From RGIG3009 sp964390295 (GTDB lineage: Bacteria; Bacillota; Clostridia; Oscillospirales; Acutalibacteraceae): DNA of 45,590 nt. This document shows positions 33,755 to 41,733 of the stretch, one piece after another. Numbering within the stretch: the first letter of the stretch is position 1; each line of letters opens with the position of its first letter. The notes under the pieces were generated by a model, which did no database searches, had not been told where the DNA came from, and saw only the letters and a list, made by a program, of their open reading frames with translations. The DNA lies in NCBI GenBank assembly GCA_964390295.1, contig CAYMHR010000011.1, forward strand, positions 1 to 45,590. The letters run 5' to 3'. A program made the translations under genes and the position numbers.

Positions 33755-34354
33755 CTACTTTGAAAAACGGTTCATGGCGGCGTCGATGTCGCCTTGTGCG
33801 ATCAGCGCGGCGGCTTCGGCGGCGTGTTCAGCGGCTTCACGGAGCGCTGTCGTTTCACTTTCGGAAAAATGCGACAGTACCCACGCCGCCAGATCGTAAT
33901 CGGGATGCGGCTTTTGCCCGACTCCCAACTTGATACGCGGAAACTGCTCGCTGCCGCACAAGGTGAGAATACTCCGCACACCGCGTTGCCCACCGTCGCT
34001 TCCCTTGCGGCGAATTCGCAGAGTGCCGACCGGCAGGGTAACGTCGTCGCACAAAATCAGGCACCGCTCCGGTGGAATTTTGTAAAACGCCATTGCTTCC
34101 CGAACCGCTTCGCCACTGTTGTTCATAAAGGTTTGCGGCATCATCAGCAACACCTTGCGGTTGCCGAGCGTGGCTTCGCCGCACAACGCCTTAAATTTGG
34201 AACGGTTGATTCGTGTGCCGGTGGTATCTGCCAACGCCGTGATCGCCGCAAATCCGGCGTTGTGACGTGTGTTTTCGTACTTTTTGCCGGGGTTTCCCAG
34301 CCCGACGACGATAAAATCCACGGCGCCGGTAAGCGCCGTTTTCCGAAACAGCAT
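33755..34354 (-). CDS. pth: Peptidyl-tRNA hydrolase
   Basis: Pth frees tRNA from peptidyl-tRNA that drops off the ribosome. The 199-residue protein has VVGLGNPGKKYENTRHN, with the catalytic His, MPQTFMNNSG, with the substrate Asn, and CDDVTLPVG, with the catalytic Asp. The usual GGHNG loop reads GGQRG, changing the conserved Asn that helps hold substrate. ATG 34352-34354 follows AGAGG by 7 nt; the frame continues upstream but is not family sequence. It ends in TAG. Promoter to its right, mfd immediately after. Confidence 0.95.
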   Translation of the reverse strand: MLFRKTALTGAVDFIVVGLGNPGKKYENTRHNAGFAAITALADTTGTRINRSKFKALCGEATLGNRKVLLMMPQTFMNNSGEAVREAMAFYKIPPERCLILCDDVTLPVGTLRIRRKGSDGGQRGVRSILTLCGSEQFPRIKLGVGQKPHPDYDLAAWVLSHFSESETTALREAAEHAAEAAALIAQGDIDAAMNRFSK

Positions 34355-34384
34355 AGCGTAACCTCTTTGTTTTAAGATGATTCT

Positions 34385-34413
34385 ATTATGACAAAAAACG
34401 GCCCGCATTGCAA
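34385..34413 (-). promoter_or_regulatory. Promoter of pth-mfd-comEA
   Basis: On the minus strand, TTGCAA (34408-34413) and CATAAT (34385-34390) are spaced 17 bp, 30 nt before the pth start. Confidence 0.65.
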
Positions 34414-34480
34414 GAGGCAAACGGCAAATAATTTTTTGCGTCAAAAGAGCAAGAATACGAAACAAATAGCAACATCCGAC

Positions 34481-34508
34481 TTGCAAACGGCTGAAAACAT
34501 GGTATGAT
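34481..34508 (+). promoter_or_regulatory. Promoter of nagB-nagA-GH20
   Basis: TTGCAA (34481-34486) and TATGAT (34503-34508) are spaced 16 bp, just upstream of the nagB ribosome site. I see no clear NagR/GntR-type palindrome around it. Confidence 0.6.
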
Positions 34509-34533
34509 TAAGAAAAAAGGAGTTGACAGGAAT

Positions 34534-35301
34534 ATGAAACCGATAAAACAGCTTTGTGCAGATAAACTGCGCGTGAACGTGTATGCGACGCGTAACGAAA
34601 TGGGCGCCGCCGCCGGACAGGCCGCGGCTGTTCGGATTCGCCAACTGTTGGAGGAAAAGGCGCAGGTGAACGTGATTTTTGCCGCCGCGCCGTCGCAAAA
34701 CGAGACGTTGGACGCGCTGGTTGCTACTGAAGGGATCGATTGGAGCCGCGTCAACGCATTCCACATGGACGAGTACGTCGGATTGTCTGCTGATGCACCG
34801 CAAGGCTTCGGTAATTTTCTGACAGAGCACCTGTTTGGCCGGTTGCCGTTTGGCAACGTGTATCGTCTGAACCCGGCGGCGGAGGATCCGCAGGCGGAGT
34901 GCAAGCGCTATGCCGCTCTGCTGACGGAATTTCCGGTGGATTTGGTTTGCCTTGGCATTGGCGAAAACGGTCACTTGGCTTTTAATGATCCCGGCGAAGC
35001 AAAATTCGATGACCCGGAAATCGTGAAAGTGGTCAAGTTGGACGAGGTGTGTCGTCAACAGCAGGTAAACGACGGATGCTTTGCCGCACTGTCCGAGGTG
35101 CCGACGCACGCCCTGACCCTGACCATCCCCACGCTGATGCGTGCCGGGCATTTGGTGTGCACAGTGCCGGCGCCTACCAAATGTGAGGCGGTTACGCTGA
35201 CGGTGAATGGCGAAGTCACCGAGATGGTTCCGGCCACGGCAATGCGGTCTCACGGTGATGCGGTGATGTTCTGCGATGCCGACAGCGGTGCAAAGCTGTA
35301 A
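34534..35301 (+). CDS. nagB: Glucosamine-6-phosphate deaminase
   Basis: NagB converts glucosamine 6-phosphate to fructose 6-phosphate and ammonia. The 255-residue length is typical. It has the substrate-site FHMDEYVGL with the catalytic Asp near residue 72 and the GIGENGHLAFNDPG loop with the ring-opening His. ATG 34534 is about 11 nt after AAAAGGAG; an in-frame ATG at 34504 lies inside the promoter -10 region and is rejected. nagA follows after 13 nt, and the two enzymes act in series. Confidence 0.95.
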   Translation: MKPIKQLCADKLRVNVYATRNEMGAAAGQAAAVRIRQLLEEKAQVNVIFAAAPSQNETLDALVATEGIDWSRVNAFHMDEYVGLSADAPQGFGNFLTEHLFGRLPFGNVYRLNPAAEDPQAECKRYAALLTEFPVDLVCLGIGENGHLAFNDPGEAKFDDPEIVKVVKLDEVCRQQQVNDGCFAALSEVPTHALTLTIPTLMRAGHLVCTVPAPTKCEAVTLTVNGEVTEMVPATAMRSHGDAVMFCDADSGAKL

Positions 35302-35314
35302 GGAGGAAACTAAA

Positions 35315-36478
35315 ATGACGGTCATTCGGAACGGCCGTGTAATTCGCGGCGGCGTGATCGAAGAAAATGGAACGATAGCATTTGAAAACGGAAAAATCGT
35401 GCTGGTACCGGACGACGCGACGGCGGCCGAGACGATCGATGCCGCCGGATGCTACGTGGCGCCGGGTTTTGTGGATATTCATACCCATGGCGGTGGCGGA
35501 TGCGATTTTTTGGATAACACCGTGGAAGCCTTCCTGACAGCGGCGCGGTTGCACGCCTGTCACGGAACCACCACACTATTGCCGACGGCAACCTCCGGCA
35601 CACCGGAGGAAACGATGGGAATTCTTGCTGTCAGCGAGGAGGCCGCCAAAATAAACGTTGATGGCGCAGATATGCCGGGGCTACACTTTGAAGGACCCTA
35701 TTTTTCGCCGGAGCAGTGCGGTGCACAGGACCCGGATATGGTGCGCACCCCGGACCCAGCGGAATACGAAGCAATTTTAGCAGCATCGGATCGTATTTTG
35801 CGCTGGAGTGCGGCTCCCGAACTGAAAGGATCGCGCGAATTTGCCGCAGCACTGTGCGCTCACGGCGTATTGCCGTCAATCGGGCATAGCAACGCCGAAT
35901 ACGACGAAGTGGTGCAGGCTTTGCAGGACGGATTTACGCACGTTACTCATTTGTATTCCTGCTGTAGTACGGTGCATCGCCGCAATGCTTATCGGTATGC
36001 CGGTATCGTTGAAAGCGCCTACCTTCTGGATGATCTTACGGTGGAAATTATTGCGGACGGTATCCATTTGCCGCCTCCGCTGTTACAACAAGTGTATCGG
36101 TTCATCGGACCGGAGCGCACGGCGCTGGTGACGGATTCCATGCGTGGTGCCGGTATGCCGGATGGTGAAAGCGTGCTGGGCAGTCTAACGACCGGCATGA
36201 AGGTCATCATCGAGGACTGCGTTGCCAAGCTGCCGGATCGTACCGCCTTTGCCGGTAGTGTGGCGACGATGGAGCGATTGGTCAAAAACATGGTTCAGTT
36301 GGCTCACGCCACGTTGCCTGACGCCGTAAAAATGGCAACGGAAACGCCGGCGCGTATTGTTGGCTTGACCGATCGCGGCTCGCTGGAGGTCGGAAAACGC
36401 GCAGACGTTGTGCTGTTTGACGACGAATTTCACGTAACGCGCACGATTGTGGCCGGTCGCACCGTATACGGTGCGTAA
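35315..36478 (+). CDS. nagA: N-acetylglucosamine-6-phosphate deacetylase
   Basis: NagA removes acetate from N-acetylglucosamine 6-phosphate, giving the NagB substrate. The 387-residue amidohydrolase has the metal motif DIHTHGGGG near residue 60, HFEGPYFSPEQCGAQ with the metal Glu, GHSNAEYDE and THLYSCCS metal-His regions, and the catalytic Asp in VTDSMRGAG. ATG follows AGGAGG by about 8 nt. The motif THLYSCCST replaces the commoner THLFNAM, marking a divergent branch of the family. Confidence 0.94.
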   Translation: MTVIRNGRVIRGGVIEENGTIAFENGKIVLVPDDATAAETIDAAGCYVAPGFVDIHTHGGGGCDFLDNTVEAFLTAARLHACHGTTTLLPTATSGTPEETMGILAVSEEAAKINVDGADMPGLHFEGPYFSPEQCGAQDPDMVRTPDPAEYEAILAASDRILRWSAAPELKGSREFAAALCAHGVLPSIGHSNAEYDEVVQALQDGFTHVTHLYSCCSTVHRRNAYRYAGIVESAYLLDDLTVEIIADGIHLPPPLLQQVYRFIGPERTALVTDSMRGAGMPDGESVLGSLTTGMKVIIEDCVAKLPDRTAFAGSVATMERLVKNMVQLAHATLPDAVKMATETPARIVGLTDRGSLEVGKRADVVLFDDEFHVTRTIVAGRTVYGA

Positions 36479-36524
36479 GTGGAATTTTGCGATAGGATCA
36501 GCGAAAAGAACAGGGGGAAGAACT

Positions 36525-38420
36525 ATGAACAAGACAGCTTACCGTGCCGTGCAGATCGATCTGGCGCGGCAGATCGAAACGGTGGACACCGTGAAGGCGT
36601 ATTTCGATACGGCGGCCGCGGCGGGCATGAATATGGTCGTTTTATATTTGGAGGATCGTATTCGTACCGCGACCTATCCCTATCCATCCGAGGCGGAGTC
36701 GTATTCGCCGGAGCAAATCCGCGATTTGGTGGCGTATGCCGGCGAGCGGGGACTGGAGCTGGTGCCGGTGGTTTCGCCGATCGGTCACGCTGAGCGGTTT
36801 TTGGCACATGAAGAACTGAAGCCGCTGGCAGAACTGCGCGGCAATATCGCCGGGCGATTTAACGAAGCGGGCGAAGTCAGGCAGTATATCGACGCCTGCC
36901 CCCGGCGCCCCGAAACGGCGGCGTTTATGGATGCCTATATTACGGAAGTGGCGGCGCTGTTTCCGTCGCGGTTTTTCCATATCGGCTTTGACGAGATTTT
37001 TAACATGGGCTTTTGCGACCAGTGCCGCCAAGTTGTTAAGGAACAGGGCTTGCCGGTGCTGTTTCGCGATTCGCTGTTGCACTATTATCACCTGCTAAAG
37101 GGACTGGGCAAGACGGTGATGATCTGGGATGATATGCTGGAGCAGTGCGACAGCGTCGTGGACGATCTCCCGAAAGACATTGTGTTGTGCGCGTGGTTCT
37201 ATCGGTTCTATCAGCGTTTTCCGGAGGCACGGTTTACCACCAGCCGTCGGTACGATCTGTTTAAGAAGATGAAACGGTGGGGATTCTCCTACTTTGCCTG
37301 TACCAATATTCAAATCAAATCGATCGACACCCTGACGGCGTATGCCCGAAAGTATCGTCCGTTGGGGATGCTGATGACCAACTGGGAATTGAGTACGCAG
37401 GTGAACGCGATTGCCGAGCTTTCGGTGGCGTATGCCGGCTTGCTGTGGAACGACGGCGAGCGCCCGTGCTATGAGACGCTTGTCAAGGCGGCACGGCGGT
37501 TTACGGAAAACGAGCAGTACGCTGAAGCGGTGGCGACAGCGGCAACGTATAGCTTTGTCAATCGCTACGGTATCCCGTTGCCGGGCGCTGACAATATGGA
37601 GTTGAACAAATACGAAGCGCTGTGCCAAGAAAGCACAGCCGCCTTGCTGGAGCATCAGCTGGAGGGTGCGTTTGAAACCGAGAGCAATATGGTAAAATGC
37701 TTTGTGTGCAGCGTAAAAAAGACGCGGCTGACCTATTTGCTCCGGGGCGTTGCTTACGAGCTGTTGGAGTACCGTACCGGTGAAACAAAGCCGGATTTGG
37801 AGGAGTGCCGTCGTCGTCTGGCAGATGCGCGTCACCGTTGCGAAGAGCTGGTGACGATGAACCACGAGTTGTGGGAGGTGTGCCGCCCCGGTATCCCATC
37901 GCCGGCGATGGATTCTTTCCTGGGTCGGTTCGGTGATACTGTGGAACGGTTGGAAAAGCAACTGGAAACGGCGGCTCCCGAACAAATCGGACGGTTGGAC
38001 GTGCATTTTTGCTTGCCGGAATACACTTCGGCGTGCCGAACGACGGTGTGGTTGCACTATGCCGACGGAAGCCGTCACGAGGTGGCGCGTGGCACGTACA
38101 AATCAATGTACGAGCGCGACGTGTACTACGACTGGTGCTTTGAAATTCCGGTCGACCGGGTGCCGACAGCGATCACGCTGGAGGTCAACGGTCACGGTGC
38201 TTCCGGTTTCTGCTATGCCGACGTGACGTTGCCGGGCGTAGGTCGTCTGATTCCGAGCGGCGTTGCCGCCTGCTATGGACACGTAGAGCATCCGGAATAT
38301 CTGTTGACCGACGATTTTACCGCCGCCGTGTGTGGCGATCCGGAAATGTGTCGCACGTTTCTTCAGCCGGAAATCAGCCGGTTGACTCATGGCGTTACGT
38401 TGTCGTTGACAGCGGAATAA
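36525..38420 (+). CDS. Glycoside hydrolase family 20 beta-N-acetylhexosaminidase, cytoplasmic
   Basis: A 631-residue protein with a TIM barrel in the first 350 residues. The GH20 catalytic pair is D156-E157 in HIGFDEIFNMG, where Asp orients the N-acetyl group of the substrate for self-attack and Glu is the acid. No signal peptide or membrane segment is visible, so it should cut imported or recycled GlcNAc-containing di- or oligosaccharides inside the cell. A helical region (about 360-480) and a beta-rich C-terminal domain (about 485-600) have no family I recognise. It is the third gene of the nag operon. ATG 36525 follows CAGGGGGAAG. Chitobiose-type or wall-turnover substrates are both possible. 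Confidence 0.85.
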   Translation: MNKTAYRAVQIDLARQIETVDTVKAYFDTAAAAGMNMVVLYLEDRIRTATYPYPSEAESYSPEQIRDLVAYAGERGLELVPVVSPIGHAERFLAHEELKPLAELRGNIAGRFNEAGEVRQYIDACPRRPETAAFMDAYITEVAALFPSRFFHIGFDEIFNMGFCDQCRQVVKEQGLPVLFRDSLLHYYHLLKGLGKTVMIWDDMLEQCDSVVDDLPKDIVLCAWFYRFYQRFPEARFTTSRRYDLFKKMKRWGFSYFACTNIQIKSIDTLTAYARKYRPLGMLMTNWELSTQVNAIAELSVAYAGLLWNDGERPCYETLVKAARRFTENEQYAEAVATAATYSFVNRYGIPLPGADNMELNKYEALCQESTAALLEHQLEGAFETESNMVKCFVCSVKKTRLTYLLRGVAYELLEYRTGETKPDLEECRRRLADARHRCEELVTMNHELWEVCRPGIPSPAMDSFLGRFGDTVERLEKQLETAAPEQIGRLDVHFCLPEYTSACRTTVWLHYADGSRHEVARGTYKSMYERDVYYDWCFEIPVDRVPTAITLEVNGHGASGFCYADVTLPGVGRLIPSGVAACYGHVEHPEYLLTDDFTAAVCGDPEMCRTFLQPEISRLTHGVTLSLTAE

Positions 38421-38435
38421 CCGATATACGAAGAA

Positions 38436-38473
38436 AAACGAGGAGCCGATCTTTTGGAATTGGCTCCTCGTTT
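38436..38473. terminator. Bidirectional terminator between the nag operon and rmuC
   Basis: AAACGAGGAGCCGAT (38436-38450) pairs with ATTGGCTCCTCGTTT (38459-38473), with one G-T pair and an 8-nt loop. A-rich sequence on the left gives the minus strand a good U-tract. The plus-strand tail is TTTCG, weaker. Confidence 0.85.
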
Positions 38474-38501
38474 CGTTGTGTGAGATGGAATGGTTTGAAG
38501 A

Positions 38502-39710
38502 TTATTCCTCCGACTCATCTGCTTCGTTGGACAGGGACAGCAGCAGTGGCACTTCGGCGCTGTCTACCTCTTCCACCTTGTTCAGCTTGCGGCGAATCAG
38601 GCTGTTGCGGTGCTGGGCATCGTCCAAGGCACTGCCGGCCTCGTCGATTTTCTTTTTCGCCTTGGCGAGAATGCCTTCGAACTTGTCGTACTGCATTTTA
38701 GTGGCACCGAGCACCTTCCACACCTCAGCGGCGCGCTTGTCCAGCGCCAACGTGCGGAAGCCCATTCGCAGAGTGTTGAGAAAAGCGGTAATGGTGGTGG
38801 GACCGCACACCATGACGCGGTATTTGTTTTGCAGTTCTTCCATCAGTCCGGGGCGACGCAGCACTTCAGCGTACAAGCCCTCGGTCGGAAGGAACATGAT
38901 GGCAAAGTCCGTGGTGTTCGGCACCTCGATATACAGGTCCGCGATGGTCTTTGCCTCGCTTTTCAGTACGCGCTCCAGCGCCTTGGAAGCGGCTTCCACG
39001 CCGTCCTTATCCGCTTTTTCGGCGGCATCGCACAGCCGCACGTAGTCCTCCTGCGGAAACTTGGAGTCGATTGGAAGCCATACGAACGAACCGTCGTCCT
39101 CGCGCGACGGAATCCGAATAGCATATTCTACACGCTCGCTGTTGTTACGCGTGGAGACGTTTTGCTCGTACTGTTCGTGAGTCAGTGTTTGCTCCAGAAT
39201 GTTGCCGAGCTGAACCTCGGCCCACGTGCCGCGCGCTTTGACGTTGGTCAGCACGCGCTGAAGATCGCTGACGCCGCCGGCAAGTTCCTTCATTTCGCCC
39301 AGCGATTTGTAGACGTTTTGTAATTGCTCACCCACGGTTTTGAAGCTGGAATCCAGGCGCTTGGTTAGAGTGCTTTGAAGTTTCTCGTCTACGGTTTCGC
39401 GCATTTGATCCAGCTTTTTTTCGTTGCTTTCCTGTAGGCTCTTCACGGCGGCGGTCAGGGTGGCGTTCAGCTTTTCCTGGTTTTCGCCGGTGGCCTTCAG
39501 CATTTCCTTCTGCCCTTCTGCCAGGGTGCGATTCATTTCTTTGAGCGCATCGTTCAGCTCACGGCGCGTACTGCGAAGCTCCTCGCGCAGGCGGCTTTCA
39601 GAGGCGGCCAGTTCGTCGGTGCCGATGCCGCCGGAGGCGCGACGCGCCAGCAGGACAATCAACAGGACGATGGCGATGCCGAGAAGTCCGATAATCACAT
39701 ATAGCTCCAT
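38502..39710 (-). CDS. rmuC: DNA recombination protein RmuC
   Basis: RmuC is a predicted nuclease that limits rearrangement of short repeated DNA; its biochemical action is poorly known. The 402-residue protein has an N-terminal membrane helix (about residues 3-23), a long coiled coil (about 30-150), then the conserved core: GTWAEVQLGNILEQ, IDSKFPQEDY (PD-(D/E)XK-like strand), VMVCGPTTITAFLNT. It starts 5 nt after ricT, in an operon holB-ricT-rmuC. An acidic tail ends the protein. Confidence 0.96.
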   Translation of the reverse strand: MELYVIIGLLGIAIVLLIVLLARRASGGIGTDELAASESRLREELRSTRRELNDALKEMNRTLAEGQKEMLKATGENQEKLNATLTAAVKSLQESNEKKLDQMRETVDEKLQSTLTKRLDSSFKTVGEQLQNVYKSLGEMKELAGGVSDLQRVLTNVKARGTWAEVQLGNILEQTLTHEQYEQNVSTRNNSERVEYAIRIPSREDDGSFVWLPIDSKFPQEDYVRLCDAAEKADKDGVEAASKALERVLKSEAKTIADLYIEVPNTTDFAIMFLPTEGLYAEVLRRPGLMEELQNKYRVMVCGPTTITAFLNTLRMGFRTLALDKRAAEVWKVLGATKMQYDKFEGILAKAKKKIDEAGSALDDAQHRNSLIRRKLNKVEEVDSAEVPLLLSLSNEADESEE

Positions 39711-39715
39711 GACGC

Positions 39716-40576
39716 TTACTCCTGTGTCTCTTCCGGCTCGGCGGCCTGCATTTTTCCGCCCTTGCCGTCGCGGATGACCTTCACGTTGTCGCGGTGCATG
39801 GCGACGGGCGGCGAGTCAGGCGCTTTGTCCAACCGGATTTTCAAAATGCCGGTAATCAGGTTGGCTTCAGTAACGATGCCGCGTCCTTCCTCGGTGTTGA
39901 CCAGCGCGCCTTGTCGGGGTGTGATTTTGAGCAGGGAGGAATAGGCCTCTTGTTCATACTTTAGGCAACACATCAGTCGACCGCAGGTTCCGGAGATTTT
40001 CGTGGGGTTAAGCGACAGCCCTTGCTCCTTGGCCATTTTGATGGAGACCGGGTGAAAATCCGGCAGGAACTGCGAACAACACAGCGGACGACCGCAAATG
40101 CCGAGACCTCCCAGCATTTTGGCTTCGTCGCGCACGCCGACCTGACGAAGCTCGATGCGCGTGCGGAATATTCCCGCCAAATCTTTGACCAGACTGCGGA
40201 AATCCACGCGTCCTTCTGCGGTGAAATAGAACAGAATTTTAGAACCGTCAAAGGCACATTCGGCACGGATGAGCTTCATATCCAATCCGTGCGCCGCAAT
40301 GCGCTGGGCGCAGGTTTCCATAGCCTTCTTTTCGCGATCCTCCAGCTCCTCCGCGCGCTTGATATCCTCCGGCGTGGCAAGACGGACGACGGCACGGAGC
40401 GGCTTGGTTAGCTCGTCGTCGGCCATATCACGGTTGGTCATGGCGACCTCGCCGCACTCCAAACCGCGCGCCGTTTCCACGACGACCGACTGACCCATAT
40501 CCGGGGTGTGACCGGCCGCGTCGAAATAATAAATTTTTCCCGTGTTCTTAAAGCGAACACCGATGATATTCGTCAT
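39716..40576 (-). CDS. ricT: PSP1-domain protein YaaT/RicT
   Basis: In Bacillus YaaT (RicT) is part of the RicAFT (Y-) complex, which carries iron-sulfur clusters, promotes RNase Y-dependent mRNA maturation and supports sporulation phosphorelay. The 286-residue protein has the PSP1 core and the cysteine motifs GICGRPLCCSQF (about residues 158-169) and GTCGRLMCC (about 196-204), which bind the clusters. It follows holB by 18 nt, the same order as in Bacillus. RicA and RicF partners are not in the window. Confidence 0.94.
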   Translation of the reverse strand: MTNIIGVRFKNTGKIYYFDAAGHTPDMGQSVVVETARGLECGEVAMTNRDMADDELTKPLRAVVRLATPEDIKRAEELEDREKKAMETCAQRIAAHGLDMKLIRAECAFDGSKILFYFTAEGRVDFRSLVKDLAGIFRTRIELRQVGVRDEAKMLGGLGICGRPLCCSQFLPDFHPVSIKMAKEQGLSLNPTKISGTCGRLMCCLKYEQEAYSSLLKITPRQGALVNTEEGRGIVTEANLITGILKIRLDKAPDSPPVAMHRDNVKVIRDGKGGKMQAAEPEETQE

Positions 40577-40594
40577 AATGTTTGTCTACCTTTC

Positions 40595-41599
40595 TTATTT
40601 TCCTGCGGCTTTTCGCAAGCGCGCACAGAGAAGCGTGAGAAATAACGTGTGATTGATGTTGCGTTCCCGCGATGCCTGTAGTTCGTTGATAACGTCCATG
40701 AGCGCCAATAGCTGTTGGCGGGTTAATTGCCGCGCCAGCAGGCTGGCCGATTCCGGCGAAGTGCCGATGAGCGGCTCGCATTGATACCGGCAGAACAGTG
40801 CGTCACGCAGGATGAGCCGTAGCCCGTTGAGTACCGCTGAAACGGCGCCTTTGTCCTTTTCCAGTGGTGCCGTTGCTTTCAACAACGTTAGCTCGGTGGG
40901 GGCGACCAGCCCCTGCGCCAGCGAGGGTAACAGCTCCAGCACGTTGCGATAGGAGCCGTCCTGTAGACCATGAAGCGCCTGTCCGATCACACCGCCCCAC
41001 AACGTGGCGGCGCGAAGCAATTCATCCTCACTGCAGTCGGGCAGGTGGTGCCGAAGTACCGCGACGGCTTCGGTCGGAGAAACACCGCCGAGCGTGACGG
41101 GAAACAACCGGGAGCGAACGGTTTCCAACAGTTGGGAGCGGTTTTCGCAGGTCAGAATTAACCGCACGTGCGCCGGAGGTTCCTCCAGCAGCTTAAGCAA
41201 AGCGTTTTGCGCCTGTTCGGTCATGGCCTGCACGTCGCACAGGACAAATACGCGTACCGGAGCTTCGTTGGGAAGAACGTAGGCCTCCTCGCGCAGAGCG
41301 CGCACAGCATCGATGTGAAAGGAGCGAACCTCGTCTCCGCTGCCTAGCTCGGTGATGTCGGGGTGGATTGAGTGCAAGGCTTTGTGACAGGCAGGGCAGA
41401 CGCCGCAGGGACGATCGCCCTCGCCGCGACAAACGGCGGCCGCTGCAATTAGCCGCGCCATCGTGCGGCGGCCGCTGCCGGAAGGGCCCTCCAGTAAGAG
41501 CGCATGAGGGAGCGAACCACTGTCCAGACGTGCGGCGATGGCGGCTTTGGCGGCGGAATTTCCGGCAAAAGTCAAGCCGTTCGGCAACGTCCAGTTCAC
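40595..41599 (-). CDS. holB: DNA polymerase III delta' subunit
   Basis: The delta' subunit is a stator of the clamp loader that places the sliding clamp on DNA. The 334-residue AAA+ protein starts at GTG, 6 nt after GGGGAGGG. It has a degenerate Walker A, GPSGSGRRT, with Arg for the ATP-binding Lys, consistent with delta' not hydrolysing ATP, then the four-cysteine zinc module (CRGEGDRPCGVCPACHK), and the sensor region LILTCENRSQLLETVRSR, close to the SRC-type arginine finger site. tmk, its usual upstream neighbour, is absent. Confidence 0.93.
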   Translation of the reverse strand: MNWTLPNGLTFAGNSAAKAAIAARLDSGSLPHALLLEGPSGSGRRTMARLIAAAAVCRGEGDRPCGVCPACHKALHSIHPDITELGSGDEVRSFHIDAVRALREEAYVLPNEAPVRVFVLCDVQAMTEQAQNALLKLLEEPPAHVRLILTCENRSQLLETVRSRLFPVTLGGVSPTEAVAVLRHHLPDCSEDELLRAATLWGGVIGQALHGLQDGSYRNVLELLPSLAQGLVAPTELTLLKATAPLEKDKGAVSAVLNGLRLILRDALFCRYQCEPLIGTSPESASLLARQLTRQQLLALMDVINELQASRERNINHTLFLTLLCARLRKAAGK

Positions 41600-41632
41600 A
41601 GCAAACCCTCCCCACGGTACATTCTATCTGTT

Positions 41633-41661
41633 AGTATACTGCATTTTCCGAAAAGAGGCAA
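41633..41661 (-). promoter_or_regulatory. Promoter of holB-ricT-rmuC
   Basis: On the minus strand, TTGCCT (41656-41661) and TATACT (41633-41638) are spaced 17 bp, about 35 nt before the holB start. Confidence 0.65.
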
Positions 41662-41669
41662 GAATTTTC

Positions 41670-41698
41670 TTGACAAAGTGTGTAGAAAGACGTACCAT
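41670..41698 (+). promoter_or_regulatory. Promoter of znuACB
   Basis: A perfect TTGACA (41670-41675) and TACCAT (41693-41698) are spaced 17 bp. The -10 box overlaps the left end of the palindromic operator. Confidence 0.8.
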
Positions 41699-41723
41699 TA
41701 TTGCAAATGGGTTGCAATAATGG
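41695..41723 (+). promoter_or_regulatory. Perfect 12-bp-arm palindrome, putative zinc-repressor operator
   Basis: CCATTATTGCAA (41695-41706) and TTGCAATAATGG (41712-41723) are exact complements around ATGGG. The site covers most of the -10 box on one side and the first bases of the GGAGGA ribosome site on the other. A Fur/Zur-family repressor bound here would shut off znuACB when zinc is plentiful (inference). The core differs from the Bacillus Zur box as I know it. The regulator gene is not in the window. Confidence 0.75.
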
Positions 41724-41733
41724 AGGAGCCGCT

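Noticed and set aside
37095..38078. 327-codon open frame opposite the GH20 gene
   Set aside because: Antisense shadow, with composition mirroring the coding strand and no start signal.
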